A stretch of DNA of 64,000 nt, from contig CM034306.1 in the NCBI GenBank assembly GCA_019925795.1, forward strand, positions 53,128,758 through 53,192,757, in the 5' to 3' direction. The notes under the pieces were generated by a model. It saw only the letters and a list, made by a program, of their open reading frames with translations, ran no database searches and was not told where the DNA came from. The DNA comes from Dendrobium chrysotoxum (taxonomy: Eukaryota; Streptophyta; Magnoliopsida; Asparagales; Orchidaceae). The position numbers and the translations under genes are program-made. This document shows positions 20,601-35,100 of this stretch, piece by piece; positions within the stretch are counted from its first letter, which is position 1; the number at the start of each line of letters is the position of its first letter.

Positions 20601-23600
20601 CCCTACTCAAAACTTTTTTTATTAAATAAGTTTACATTAAAAATTCTAAGCCCTAAAATTTTATAGGAGATCACCAATCCCTCACCCGAGCTTGCTTAAC
20701 TATGAAGTTTTTCCATAAAATTTCAATCCTTTCAACTTTAGTGGGTTTACACTCCATACTAAAAACTTTCTTATTTTAGGAGTTTCACATTCGAAACCCT
20801 ATACTCAATAACATCCCTTGAGGTCACCCATTTATTACCCGACCTTGCTTAACAATGAAGATTCTTTATAACATTTCAACCCTTTCTCCATATGTAGAGT
20901 TGTACCCCATATACAAAACTTTTTTATTTAAGGTGTTTCACATTGAAAACCCTAAACCCAAAACATCAAAGAATGTCACCAATTCATCATCACAACTCAC
21001 TTAGCTATGAAATTTTCTCAAAAAGTTTTGACGCTTTTTCTTTAAGTGGGGTTACACCTCATACTCAAAAACTTTTATATTTAAGAAGATTCCCATTAAG
21101 AACCTAAACCCGAAAACTTCTTAGGAGGTCACCCACCCCTCACCCGATCTTGATCAACTATAAAGTTTCCTCATAAAATTTTAACTCATTCGCCTTTAGC
21201 GCGGTTACACCCCATACTCAAATATTTTATTTAAGAAGTTTTACATTAAAAATGTTAAACATCAACACTTCCCAAAAGGTCACTAACCCGACACCTGAGC
21301 TTGCTTAACTATGAAGTATCCTCATAAAATTTTAAGCATTACTCCTCAAGTGGGATTACGCCTCATACTCAACACTTTTTATTTATGGAGTTTCACATTC
21401 AAAATAATAAACTCGTTAACCTCCCAAGAGGTCACCTATCCCTCACCCGAGCTTGCATAACTATGATGTTTCCTCATAAGATTCTAAGCCTTTCAACCTA
21501 AGTGGGGTTACACCCCAAACTGAAAACTTTCTTATTTAAGGAGTTTCATATTCAAAACCCTATACCCCAAAACATTCAAAGAGTTCATCCATTTATCACC
21601 TGAACTTTCTTAATGATGAAGTTTCTTCATTAAATTCTAAACCTTTCTCCTTATGTAGGGTTACACCACATAATCAAAACTTGTTTATTTAAGGTCTTCC
21701 ACATTCAAAGCATTAAACTCCGAAACATCCCAAGGGTCAGCCATCCCTCACACAAACATGCTAAATTATGAAGTTTCCTCATAAAATTCTTACCCCAAGC
21801 TAGCTTAACTATGAAGTTTCCTCATAAAATTCTATCCCTTTCACTATAAGTGGGGTTACACTACTTACGCTAAAACCTTTTTATCTTTATGATGCTCAAC
21901 ATTCAAAACCCTAAACCCCGAAACTTCCCAGTCCATCACTCGAGCTTACTTAACAACAAAGTTTCCTAAAAAAATTCTAACCCTTTCTCTTTAAGTAAGG
22001 ATACCGCCTTACTCAAAACCTTTTTATTTAAGCAATTGAACATTAAAAATCTTAAACATAAAAACTTCCCATGAGGTCACTGATCCAACATCTAAGCTAG
22101 TTTAACTATAAATTTTCTTATAAAATTCAGATCCTTACTCCTTAAATGGGGTTACACCCCATACTGAAATCTTAATTTTATTTATGAAGTTTTACCTTTA
22201 AAACTAAATCAACAAAATTTCCTAGGATTCACGCATCCCTCACCCAAGCTTGCAAAACTATGAAGTTTCTTCATTAAATTCCGTCCCTTTCCCCTTAAGT
22301 GAAGTTATACCTCATACCCAAAAAATTTTTATTTAAGGAGTTTCCATTCAAACCCTAAACCTCTAAATCTTTTAGGAGGTCACAGATCGATGACCCTAGC
22401 TTGCAAAACTATGAAGTTTTCTCATACAATTTCAACCCTTTCTTTTAAAGTGGGATTATGCCTCATACTCAAAACTTTTTTATGTATGGAGTTTCACATT
22501 CAAAATCCAAAACACTGAAACTTCGTAAGAGGACTTCCATCCCTTACCCGCGCTTGTCTACTATGAGGTTTCCTCATAAAATTCCAAACCTTTAAACGTT
22601 AATGGAGTTATACCACATACTCAAAACTTTCTTATTATGGAATTTCATATTCAAAACTCTATGCCCTAAAACGTCCCATGAGGTCACCCATTTATCACTC
22701 AAGCTTTTTAAACTATGAAGTTTTCTCAAAAACTTCCAACCATTTTTCTTAATGTTTGTTTACACCCCATACTCAAAACTTTTTTATATAAGGAACTTCA
22801 CATTCAAAACCTTAAACATCCCAAGGGTCATCCAACCCTCACCCAAGCTAGCTTAACTATAAAGTTTCCTCAGAAAATTTGACCCCCTTCTCATTAAATG
22901 GGGTTATACCTCATATTCAAAACTTTTTAATTTATGTTGTTTTACATTCAAAATCTTAAACACCAAGACATCCTACTATGCCATAAATCCCTCACTCTAG
23001 CTTGCTTAGCTATTAAGTTTCCTCATAAAATTCTAATCCTCTCACCTTAAGTAGGGTTATGCCCCATACCTAAAATATTTTTATTTAAAGGAGTTTCACA
23101 TTCAAAATGCTAAACCCCAAAATAATCTGAAGATGTCCCCAATTACTCACCTTAGCTTTCTTAACTATGAAGTTTCCATAAAAAATTCTAACATTGTCTC
23201 TTTAAGTAGGGTTACGCCCAATACTCAAAACTTTTTATTTAAAGGAGTTTCACATTCAAAACTTTAAAACCCAAAACTTCCCAAGAGGTCACCCATCCCA
23301 TACCCAAACTTTCTTAACCATGAAGTTTCCATATAAAATTCAAACCAATTTTTTCTTGAGTGGGACTTAACCCCATGCTTAAAATTTTTTACATTAAGAG
23401 TTTAACATTTAAAATCCTAAATCCCAAAACTTTTTAGGAGGTCGATGATCCTTCACCCTAGCTTGCTTAACTATGAAGTTTCCTCATAAAATTTTAACCC
23501 TTTAAATTTAAGTGGGGTTACAACACAAACTTAAAACTTTTTTTATTTAATGAGCTTCATACTAAAAACCCTAATCCCTAAAACTTATCAGGGGGACACC

Positions 23601-26600
23601 CATCCCTCACCCGAGATTTCCTTAACAATAATGTATCCTCATAAAAGTTTAAACATTTCAATTTAAGTGGGGATACACCCCATACTCAAAACTTCTTATT
23701 TAAGGAGTTTCAAATTCAAAATGCTATACTTAGAAACTTCCCATGAGGTCACCCATTTATCACATGATCTTGCTTCACTATAATGTTTTCGCAAAAAATT
23801 TCAACCCTAATCCTAAAAACCAAAACTTCCCAGGAGGTCATTGACCAAACACCTGAGCTAGCTTAATTATGAAGTTTCCTCATAAAATTCTAACCCTTAC
23901 TCCTTAAGTGGAGTTACACCCCAAACTCAAAACTTTTTATTTATTTATGGAGTTTTATATTCAAAATCCAATCAACAAAAACTCTCAGGATTATCGTATC
24001 CCTCACCTGAGCTTGCATAATTATGATGTTTGCTCAAGAAATTTGAACCCTTTCTTCTTAAGTGAGGTTACACCCCATGCCTAAAATAGTTTATTTATAG
24101 AGTTTCCATTAAAACCCTAAACCCTAAAATCTTGAAGGAGGTGGCCAATCGTTCACCCTAGCTTGCATAACTATGAAGTTTCCTCATAAAACTCCAACCT
24201 TTTCTCTGGAAGTGGTGTTACACCCCATACTCAAAACTTTTATCATTTACGGAGTTTCATATTTAAAACCTAAAAGCCTTAAACTTCCAAGGAGGTCACC
24301 ATCTATCACTTGGGCTAGTTTAATTATGAAGTTTCCTTATAAAATTCCAAGCTTTTCAACTTTAGTAGGGTTACATCCAATCTCAAAACTTTCTTATTCA
24401 AAGAGTTTCACATTCAAAACTCTATAACCTAAAATTTCCCATGAGGTCACCCATTTATCAACCAAGCTTTCTTAACTATAAAATAATTTTCTCATAAAAT
24501 ACCAACCCTTTCTCCTTTTTTTCGGTTAAACCCCATACTCAAAACCTATTTATATGTGGAGCTTCAAATTCAAAACATTAAACATCCTGAGGGTCAGTCA
24601 TCCCTCACACAAGCTTGCTTAACTATGAAATTTTCTCATAAAAGTCTAACCCTTTCTCTTTAAGCGGGGTTATACCACATACTCAAAACTTTTTTTATTT
24701 AAGTTGTTTCACATTCAAAATAAAAAATCCCAAGACATCCAAGGACATCATAAATCCCTCACCCTGGCTTACTTAACTATGAAGTTTTTTCATAAAACTT
24801 TAACCCTCTCTCCTTAAGTAGGGTTACACCCCATAATCAAAATCTTTTTATTTAAAGGAGTTTCACATTCAAAATTTTAAACCCCAAAACATCCCAAGAT
24901 GTCACCAATCCCTCACCCTAAGTTTCTTAACTATGAAGATTCCTCATAAAATTCTAACCCTCTCTCCTTAAGTAGGGTTATGCCTAATAGTCAAAAGTTT
25001 TTCATTTAAAGGAGTTTCACATTCATAACACTAAACACCAAAACTTTCCAAGCGGTCACCCATCCCATACCCGAGCTTTGTTAGCTATGAAGTTTCAGCA
25101 CAAAATTCTAACACTTTTTCCTTAAGTGGGGTTTCACCCCATACTCAATAACCTTTTACATAAGAAGTTTAACATTTAAAATCCAAAACCTTGAAACATT
25201 TTAGGAGGTCATCGATTCCTCACCCTAACTTTCTTAACTATAAATTTTCCACATAAAATGCAAACTGTTTAAACTTTAGTGGGGTTACACCACATACTCA
25301 AAACTTTGTTTTAAGTAGTTTCACATTAAAAATCATATATCCTAAAACTTCCCACGAGGACACCAATCCCTCACCCAAGCTTACTTAACTATAAACTTTC
25401 CTCATAAAATTTTGAGCCTTTCAACTTAGCTGGGGTTACAGCCCTCAAAACTTTCTTATTTATAGAGTTTTAAATTAAAAACCCGATACCCCAAAACTCC
25501 TGACGAGTTCACCCATTTATCACCAGAGCTTTCTTACCTATGTGTTTTTCTCAAAAAAATTCTAACCCTTTCTCCTTATGTTGGGTTACCACCCATACTT
25601 AAGACTTTTTTATTTAAGGAGCTTCACATTTAAAACCTTAAACCCTAGAACATACAGAGGGTTAGCCATCCCTCACCATAGCTTGCTTAATTATAAGGTT
25701 TTCTCATAAAATTCTAACCATTTTTCCTTAAGTGGGGCTATACCTCATACTCAAAACTTTTTATTTAAGCAGTTTCATTTTATAAATCCTAAACCCTAAA
25801 ACTTCCTATGAGGTCACCCATACCTTACCCAAGCTTTCTTAACTATGAAGATTCCACATAAAATTCCTACCTTTTCTTCCTTAAGTGGGGTTACACCCCA
25901 TACTCAATAGTTTTTTTATTTAATGAGTTTCTCATTTAAAATAATAAACCCCAAAACTTCCCAGGAGGACACAGATTGCATACCCAAGCTTGCTTAACTA
26001 TGTAGTTTTCACACCAAATTCTAACCCTTACACCATACATGGGGTTACACCTTCTACTCAAAATTTTTTATTTAAGGAGTTTCACATTCAAAACATAAAC
26101 CCGAAAAATCTAAGGATGTCACACATCCCTCACCCGAGCTTGCTTAACTATGATATTTCCACATAAAATTTCAACCCTTTCTCTTTAAGTGGGGTTATGC
26201 CCCATACTAAAAACTTTTGTTTCAAGTAATTTAAACCCTAAACCTCAAACATTTTCATGAGGTCATGAATCCCACACCCTATCCTACGTAACTAGGAAGC
26301 TTTCCCATAAAATTTCAACACTTTCTTCTTAAGTGGGGTTACACGTCATACTCAAAATATTTTTATTTAAGGAGTTTCACATTAAAAACCCTAAGCCCTA
26401 AAACAACCAAGTCGGTCACCCATCCCTCACCCGAGCTTGCGTAACCTCAAAGTTTCCACATAAATTTCCAACACTTTCTTTTTCTTAAGCATGGTTACAT
26501 ACCATATTTAAAAACTATTTTACATATGGAGTTAAACATTCCAAAACCTAAACCCTAAAACATTTCTAGGAGGTCACTAATCCAACACCCGAGCTAGCTT

Positions 26601-29600
26601 AACATTGAAGTTTTTTCATAAAACACTAACCCTTACTCTTTAAATCGTGTTACACCCTATAATAAAAACTTTTTATTTAAGGAGATTCACATTCAAAACT
26701 CGATCCCCAAAAATTCCCAGGATGTCATGCATGCCTCACCCGAGCCTTCTTAACTACAAAGTTTGCTCATAAAATTTTAACCCTTTCTCATAAAGTGGGG
26801 TCATACCTCATACTGAAAACATTTTTACTTATGGAGTTTCACATTATGAACCCTAAACCCTGAAACTTCCCATGAGATTACCCATCCCTTACCCAAGCTT
26901 GCTTAACTATGAATTTTCCTCATAAAATTTTGAGCCTTTTAACTTAGGTTGGGTGACACTCCATACTCAAAACATTCTTATTTTAGGAGTTTGGCATTCA
27001 AAACCCTACTCCCCAAAACTTCATGAGAGGTGACCCAATTATCACTTAAGTTTGCATAATAATGAAGCATTAGCATAAATTTCCAACCCTTTCTATATAT
27101 ATAGGGTTACACCCCATACTAAAAACTTTTTTATTTAATTTCTTTCACATTGAAAACACTAAATCCCAAAGCATCAAAGGATTTCACGAATCCCACACTA
27201 CAGCTTTGTTAACTATGATATTTCCAGATAAAATTCCGACCCTTTCTCATTTAGTGGGGTTACAGCTCATACTAATTTTTTTTATTTAAGAAGTTTCACA
27301 TTAAAAACCCTAAATTTTGAAATTCCTTGCAGGTCAGCCATCCACTACCTGATCTAGTTCAACTATGAAGTTTTCTCGTTGAATTAAAACCCTCACTCCA
27401 TAAGTGTGCTTACACCCCAGACTCAAAACTTTTTTATTTATGGAGTTTCACATTCGAAACCAATTCCAAAAGATTCTATGTATTCACGCATCCCTCCCTG
27501 GAGATTCCTTAACTATGAAGTTTCCTAATAAATTGTTACCCTTTCTCCTTAAACAGGGTTACACCTGATACTCAAAACAGTTTTATTTAAGGAGTTTTAC
27601 ATTCAAAACCCTATACCCAAAAAATTCCCATGAGGTAACCCATTTATCACATGAACTTGTTTAACAATGAAGTTTATTCATAATATTCTAACCCTTTCTC
27701 CTTATATATGGTTACTCCCCATAACGAAAACATTTTTATTTAAGGTGTTTCACATTCAAAATCCCTAAATCCCAAAGCATCCAAGGGTGTCACCAATCCC
27801 TCACCATATCTTGCTTAACTATGAAGTTTCCTCATAAAATTTTGACCCTTTCTTCTTTAGTGGGGTTACATCTCGTACTTAGAAACATTTTTATTTAAGA
27901 AGTTTCACATTAAAACTCTAAAATCCAAAACTTTTTATGAGGTCACCCATCCCTTACCCGAGCTTGCTTAACTACAAAGGTTTCACATAAAATTCTAACA
28001 CTTTCTCCTTAAGTGGGCTTACACCCCATACTCAAAAACTTTTTATTTAAGAAGTTTAATATTCAAAATCCTAAATGCTGAAACATCCCAGGAGGTCACT
28101 GATCAAACTATGAAGTTTCCTCATAAAATTCTGACTCTTTCTCCTTATGTGATGTTATACCTTATACTCAAAACTTTTTTTATTTAAGGAGTTTCACATT
28201 CAAAATAGTAAACCCCAAGAAATATGAGGATGTCACAAATCCCTTACCCTAGCTTGATTAACTATAAAGTTTCCTCATAAAATTCTAACTGTCTCTCCTG
28301 AAGTTAGGTTACTCCCCATACCGAAAATGTTTTTATTTAAAGGAGTTTCACATTTAAAATTCTAAACCCCAAAATATCCCAAGACATCACCAAACCCTCA
28401 CCCTAACTTGTTAACTATGAAGTTTCCTCATGGAATTCTTAGCCTCTCTCTCTCCTTAATTAGGGTTACACCCAATACAAAAAACCTTTTTTATTTAAAG
28501 GAGTTTCACGTTCAAAACTCTAAACCCCAGAACTTCCAAAGAGGTCACCCATCCCAAACCCTAACATGCTAAACTATGAAGTTTTCTTAAGTGGGGTTTC
28601 ACCCCATACTCAAAACCTTTTTTACATAAGGAGTTTAACATTTAAAATCCTAAACCCTGAAAATTTTTAGGAGGTCACCGATCCCTCACACTAACTTGCT
28701 TAACAATGAAGTTTCCCTATAAAATTTCAACCTCTAAACTTATGTGGGGTTGCACCACATACTCAAAACTTTTTTATTTAAGGAGTTTCATATTCAAAAC
28801 CGCAAACCCTGAAACTTCTTATGAGGATACCCATCCCACACCTGAGCTTTCTTAACTATAAAGTTTCCTCATTAAATTTTAAGCTATACAACTTATAGGG
28901 TTACACCCCACACTCAAAACTTTCTTTAACAAGGAGTTTCACATTCAAACCATATACCAGGAAACTTCCCATGAGGTGAGCCAACTATCTCCCAAGCATT
29001 CTTTATTATGATATTTCTCATAAAATTCTAAACCTTTCTCCTAAAAGGTTTTTATTTAAGGAGCTTCACATTCAAAACCTTATACCCTAAAACATCCCGA
29101 GGGTCAGCCATCCCTCACCCAAGCTTGCTTAATTATGAAGTTCCTCATAAAATTATAACCATTTCTCCTTAAGTGGGGTAATGCCACATACACAAATATT
29201 TTTATTTAAGCACTTTCATATTGAAAACACTAAGTACCAAAACTTCGTAGAAGGTTACCAATCCCTTACTCGAGCTTGCTTAACTATCTACATAAATTTC
29301 AATCTTTTTTTCCTTAAGGTGGGTTACACCTCGTACTCAAAAACATTTTTATTTAATGAGTTTCTCATTTAAAATTGTAATCTTCAAAACTTCTTAGAAG
29401 GACACAGATTGCACACCCGAGCTAGCATAACTATGAAGATTCCACAAAAAATTCTAACTCTTAAACCATATGTGGGATTACACCCCATACTCAAAATTTT
29501 TTTTATTTAAGGAGTTTCACATTTAAAAGAAAATCCCCAAAAATTCCAAGGATGTCACTCATCCTTCACCTGAGCTTGCTTAACTATAAAGTTTCCTCAT

Positions 29601-31235
29601 ATAATTTCAACCATTTCTCTTAAAGTGGGGTTACACCTCATTCTCGTAACCTTTTTATTTATATAGTTTCACATTCATACCCTAAACCCCAAAAGTTTTC
29701 ATGAGGTTACCGATCCCACACCCTAGCTTGCCTAACTTTCAAGTTTTCTCATAAAATTTCAACCTTTTCTCCTTAAGTGAGGTTACACCCCATACTCCAA
29801 ATGTTTTTATTTAAAGAGTTTCACCTTCAAAACACTAAGCCCTTAAAATTCCCATTCGGTCACCCATCCCTCACCAAAGCTTGTGCAACTATAATGTTTC
29901 TACTTAAAAGTCCAACATTTTTTTCCTTAACTGGGGTCACAACCCATACTCAAAAACTATTTCACATATGGAGTTAAACATTTAAAAACCTAAATCCCAA
30001 AATATTTTAAAGAGGTCACTAATCAAACACCCGAGTTTGCTTAAATATGAATTTTTCTCATAAAATTCTAAACCTTACTGCGTAAGTGGTAATACACCAC
30101 ATACTCAAAACCTTTTTATTTAAGACATTTCACATTCAAAACCTAATCCCAAAAAATTCCCAAGATGTCACACATCAGTCACCTGAGCTTGCTTAACTAC
30201 GAAGTTTCCTCATTAAATTCCAATCCTTTCTTCTTAAGTGGGGTTACCCCCCATACTGAAAACTTTTTTATGGAGTTTCAAATTCAAAACCATAATCGCT
30301 AAAACTTCCCAAAAGGTCACCTATCTATCACCCGAGCTTTATTAACAATGAATTTTCCTCATAAAATTTCAAACCTTTTAACTTAAGTTAGTTTACACCC
30401 CATGCTAAAAATGTTTTTATTTAAAGAGTTTCACATTCAAAATGCTATGCCTTTAAACTTCCCAATCGGTCACCTATCCCTCACCCTAGCTTACGCTTCT
30501 ATAAAGTTTCCACATAAAATTGCAACCATTTTTTTCCTTAAGTGGAGTTATAGCCCATTGTCAAAAACTATTTTACATATGGAGTTAAACATTCAAAAAC
30601 CTAAACACCAAAACATTTCCAAGAGGATACTAATTTAACACCCGAGCTTGCTTAACAATAATGTTTTTTCCTAAAATTCTAAGCCTTACTCCTTAAGTGG
30701 TGTTACACCCATACTAAAACCATTTTTATTTAAAGTGTTTCACATTCAAAACCTAATCCCCAAAAATTCCCATGATGTCATGCATCACTCACTCAAGCTT
30801 GCTTAACTATGAAGTTTCCTTATTAAATTTTAACTATTTTTCCTTAAGAGGGGTTACACCGCCTAATGAAAACTTTTTTTTTATGGATGTTCACATGCAA
30901 TGCCCTAAACCCTGAAACCTTCTAGGAGGTCACCCATCTCTCACCTGAGCTTGCTTAATAATGAATTTTCCTCATAAAGTTTTAAGCCTTTTAACTTAAA
31001 TTGGCTTACATCCCATACTCAAAACTTCCTAATTTTAGGAGTTTCACACACAAAACCCTACACACCAAAACTTCCCTTGAGGTCACCCATTTATCACTAG
31101 AGCTTGCTTAATAATGTTATTTCCTCATAAATTTTCAACCCTTTCTACATATATAGGGTTACACCCCATTCTCAAAAATTTTTCATTTAAGGTGTTTCAC
31201 ATTGACACCCTAAATCCCAAAGAATCCAAGGAGTC
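14635..31235. repeat. 153-bp satellite array, segment A (about 110 monomers)
   Basis: The stretch is a continuous head-to-tail array. Each monomer carries, in order, CTTGCTTAACTATGAAGTTT, CCTCATAAAATTCTAACCCT, TTCTCCTTAAGTGGGGTTAC, ACCCCATACTCAAAAC, TTATTTAAGGAGTTTCACAT, TCAAAACCCTAAACCCCAAA, ACTTCCCAGGAGGTCACCCA and TCCCTCACCCGAG. Counting the blocks gives about 153 bp, with small indels and roughly 10-25% differences between copies. It joins the element 2 LTR on the left. Short open frames in it are chance products of the repeat. Nothing else is visible inside apart from shortened monomers, for example near 21795, 23810 and 28110. Confidence 0.95.
31223..31235. repeat. Target-site duplication of LINE-A
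   Basis: AATCCAAGGAGTC at 31223-31235 is repeated exactly at 32155-32167 after the poly-A of LINE-A. The first bases of the right copy overlap the poly-A, so 11-13 bp is the safe length. This is the usual signature of target-primed reverse transcription. Confidence 0.88.
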
Positions 31236-31250
31236 TCAAGCGTATATGTA

Positions 31251-32084
31251 GATCATTGTGTTGCTACTTGCCCGAAGCTAAAACAGGTCATTCAAGTGTT
31301 GACTTCTTGGGGATTTTTTCTACCTGAGTTCTCTTCTTTTGATGGTTGCATGAAAAGTCTCAAGCGTATATCTTCCAGGAATATTTTCATGGTGCAAATG
31401 TATTTCATTTTGGTCTTCCACAACTGGAATACGAGGAACTACGTTAAGCACGGCAAGGTGAATGAATCTGCCACTATTACGACTGCTAAAATCATAAGTT
31501 ACATGGCTATTGTGCACAAGGATAGGATCATCTTGGACAACTGGGATATCAATCAGCCACCTAGGTTGTCTAAACTTTGGTATCCCCCTCCACCCAATTG
31601 ACTGAAAATTAATATTGATGGATCTCTTCATAACTCTTACATAGCTGGTGTAGGAGGAGTTATCCGTGATTGGAAAGGGAGGTTTTTAATGGCGTTTGGT
31701 TGTGGATATGTTCAATGGGATATTGCGCAAGTTGAGTTATTGGCTTTTAAATCTTTAAGGAGATTCTTAAAAGAGTGGATGCTTGAAGCTAATGGCATCA
31801 TTATTGAAGGAGATAATATCAACGTCATCAAATTTCTCCAAAACTTGTATAGCAATCCGAATAAGGATTGGGATCAGAGTTTGGGTGAAGATTTCTTATT
31901 CATGAAGGACTTGAATAAGATTTTATTCAAGGTTGTGAATAGAAATTGTAATAAGTTAGCGAATTATTGTGCTAACTTAGCTTGTGAATATGATTTCTTT
32001 TGGGAAGATCTTAGTGACAATAATATTCCTCCTTCCTTTGTTCTTTTGTTGAAGGAGGAATGTGATTGTTTGAATTTGTTTTAG
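31251..32084 (+). pseudogene. LINE-A ORF2 C-terminus: zinc finger relic and RNase H
   Basis: One frame is open across the region apart from a single TGA at 31599-31601, at a Trp position just after the PPPP motif. Upstream of it, DHCVATCPKL is the end of the zf-RVT zinc finger. Downstream lies an RNase H fold: catalytic Asp in NIDGS, Glu in VELLAF, Asp in IIEGDN. The fourth acidic position reads Asn (KLANYC) where LINE-C has Asp, so activity is lost. The frame ends LKEECDCLNLF. Plant L1 elements are known to carry this extra C-terminal RNase H. Confidence 0.85.
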
Positions 32085-32121
32085 TAGCTTGTATCTAGGT
32101 CTCTTTCTCCCTTTCCATTTT

Positions 32122-32136
32122 AATGCTATTGGCATT
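32122..32136 (+). promoter_or_regulatory. 3'-terminal hairpin of LINE-A
   Basis: AATGC at 32122-32126 pairs with GCATT at 32132-32136 across a 5-nt loop, 5 nt before the poly-A region. LINE-C has the same stem at the same place. In some plant LINEs the reverse transcriptase recognises a stem-loop at the 3' end; that role here is inferred. Confidence 0.5.
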
Positions 32137-32156
32137 TCTTCAAAAAAAAAAAAAAA

Positions 32157-35100
32157 TCCAAGGAGTCACCAATCCAGTGCCATAGCTTACATAACCATGA
32201 AATTTCTGTGTAAACTTTTGACTATTTCTCCTCTAGTAGGTTTACAGCTCATACTCAAGAAATTTTGAATTTAAAAAGTTTCACATTAAAAACCCTAAAC
32301 TTCCAAACTTCCTAGGAGGTCACCCATCCCTCACCTGATCTTGCTTAACTATAAAGTTTCATTATAAAATTCTAACCCTTTTTCCTTGAGTGAGGCTAAA
32401 CACCATAATAAATTATTTTTGTGTAAGAAGTTTAACATTCAAAATCCTAAATGTCAAAACTACCCAAGAGGTCACTAACCTAACACCCGAGCTTGCTTAA
32501 CTATGAAGTTTCTTTATTAAATTCAAACCCTTACTCCTTAGGTGTGGTTATACCCCAAACTCAAAACATTTTTATTTATGGAGTTGCACATTAAGAACCA
32601 AATCCCTAAAGATTTAGAGGATTCATGCATCCCTCACCTGAGCCAGCTTAACTATGAAGTTTACTAATAAAATTCTAACATTTTCTCCTTAAGTGGGGTT
32701 ATACCCCATACTCAAAACTTTTTTATTTATAAAGTTTCTCATTAAAAACTCTAAACCCTGAAACTTTTCAAGAGGTAACCCATGCCTCACGCGAGATTTT
32801 TTTTACTATAAAGTTTCCTCATAAAATTTCAAGCCTTTCAACTTAAGTGGTTTTACACCCCATAATCAAAACTTTCTTATTTAAGGAGTATAAAATGAAA
32901 AACCTTATACCTTTAATTTCAATATGGTCATCTATTGATCACCTGAGCTTGCCTAACTATGATGTTTCCTTATAAAATTCTAACTCTTTGTACTTATGTA
33001 GGGTTACATCGATTAGTAAAAATGTCTTTATTTATGGAGCTTCATATTCAAAACCTTGAACCCTAAAACATCCAAAGGGGTAGCCATCCATCACACTAGC
33101 TTGCTTAACAATAAAGTTTCCTCATAAAATATTAATCCTTTCTCCTTAAGTTGGTTTATACCTAAACCCTAAAAATATTTTATTGAAGCTATTTTAAATT
33201 CAAAACCCCAAACCATAAAACTTCCTAGGAGGTCACCCATCCCTTACCCTAGCTTACTTAACTATGAAATTTCCACATAAAATTTCAACAATTTTTCCCT
33301 AAGTAGGGTTTTACCCCATAATTAAAAAAATTGTTTTATTTAAGGAGTTTCTCACTCAAAATACTAAACCCCGAAACTTTCCTGGAGGACACCAATTCCA
33401 CACCTAAGCTTGCTTAACTATGAAGTTTTCGCACAAAATTCTAACACTTACTCCATATGTGGGAATACACCCCATACTCAAAACATTTTTAATTTAAGGA
33501 GTTTCATATTCAAAATAAAATCTACAAAAATTTCTAGGATGTCGTGCATCCCTCACCTGAGCTTGCTTAACTGTGAAGTTTCCTCATAAAATTTCAATCC
33601 TTTCTCGCTAAGAAGAGTTATACCCCTTAATCAAATCCTTTTATTTAAGGGGTTTCAAATTCAACCCCTAAAGCTCCAAACTATTCATGAGATAACTGAT
33701 CCCACACCCTTGCTTACTTAAATATAATGTTTCCTTATAAAATTCCATCCCTTTCACCTTAGGTGGTGTTACACCCAATACTTAAAACAATTTTATTTAA
33801 AAAGATTCACATTAAAAACCCTAAGCCCTGGAACCTACCAGAAGGTTACTCATCCCTCACCTGAGCTTGCATTACTATAAAGTTTTCTCATAAAATTTTA
33901 AGCCATTCAACTTAAGTGGGGTTACACTCCATACTCAAAACATTCTTATTTATGGAGTTTCATATTCAAAACCCTATACCCAAAAAAATCCGTAGAGGTC
34001 ACTCTTTCCTCACCTAAAATTGCTTAACTATGAAGTTTTCACATAAAATTCTAACCCTTTCATGATATATAGGTTTGCACCCATACTCAAAACTATTTTT
34101 TTAAGGAGCTTCACATTTAAAACCTTAAAACTTGAAACATGCTGAGGGTTAGCCATCCCTCATCCAAGCTTACTTAACTATGAAGTTTCCTCATAAAATT
34201 CAAACCCTTTTCTCCTTATGTGGTGTTGCACCTCATACTCAATACTTCTTATTTAAGCAATTTCACATTCAAAATCCTAAACCCTCAGACATCCTAGGAA
34301 GCCACCAATCCCTCACTCCAGCTTGCTTAACTATAAAGTTTCTTAATAAAATTCTAAGCGTAAATTCTTAAGTAAGGGTTATAGCCTATATTGAAAACTT
34401 TTTTATTTGAAGGAGTTTCACAATAAAAACACTAAACCTTGAATCTTCCTTGAAGGTCACCCATCCCATATTCGAGCTTGCTTAGCTATGATGTTTGCAT
34501 ATAAATTTTGAACCCTTTTTTTTCCTTAAGTGGGGTAACACATCATACTCAAAAACCTTTTTACATAAGGAGTTAAACATTCAAAAAACTAAACCCTGAA
34601 ACATTTCCAAGAGGACAGCAATCTAACACCCGAGCTTTCTTAATAATGAAGTTTTCTCATAAAATTTTGGCCCTTACTCCTTAAGTGGTTTTACACCCCA
34701 TACTCAAATTTTTTTTATTTAAGGAGTTTCAAATTCTGAATCCAATCCCTAAAAATTCCCAAGACATCATGCATCTATCACGTGAGCTTACTTAATTATG
34801 AAGTTTTCTCATAAAATTTCAACCCTTTCCCCTTATATGGCGTTACACACCCTAGTGAAAACCTTTTTATTTATGGAGACTCACATTCGAAATCCTATAC
34901 CCCAAAACTTCTCAGAAGGTAACCCATCCCTCACTCAAGCTTGCTTAACTGTAAAGTTAACTCATAAAATTTGATGCCTTTCAACTTAAGTAGGGTTACA
35001 CCCCATATAACAAACATTCTTATTGAAAAATTTTTCATTCAAAACCTTCTACCCAAAACTTCCCATGAGGTCACCTATTTATCACCCGAGCTTGCTTAAT

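Larger units (their letters stand above)
31236..32156 (+). mobile_element. LINE-A: 5'-truncated L1-type insertion in the satellite
   Basis: The insert is about 920 bp, holds only the C-terminal part of ORF2, and ends in a run of 15 A at 32142-32156. An exact target duplication flanks it. The first bases repeat an internal 16-nt stretch of the element (see findings). It is closely related to LINE-C, sharing the same protein end and the same hairpin before the poly-A. Confidence 0.92.
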
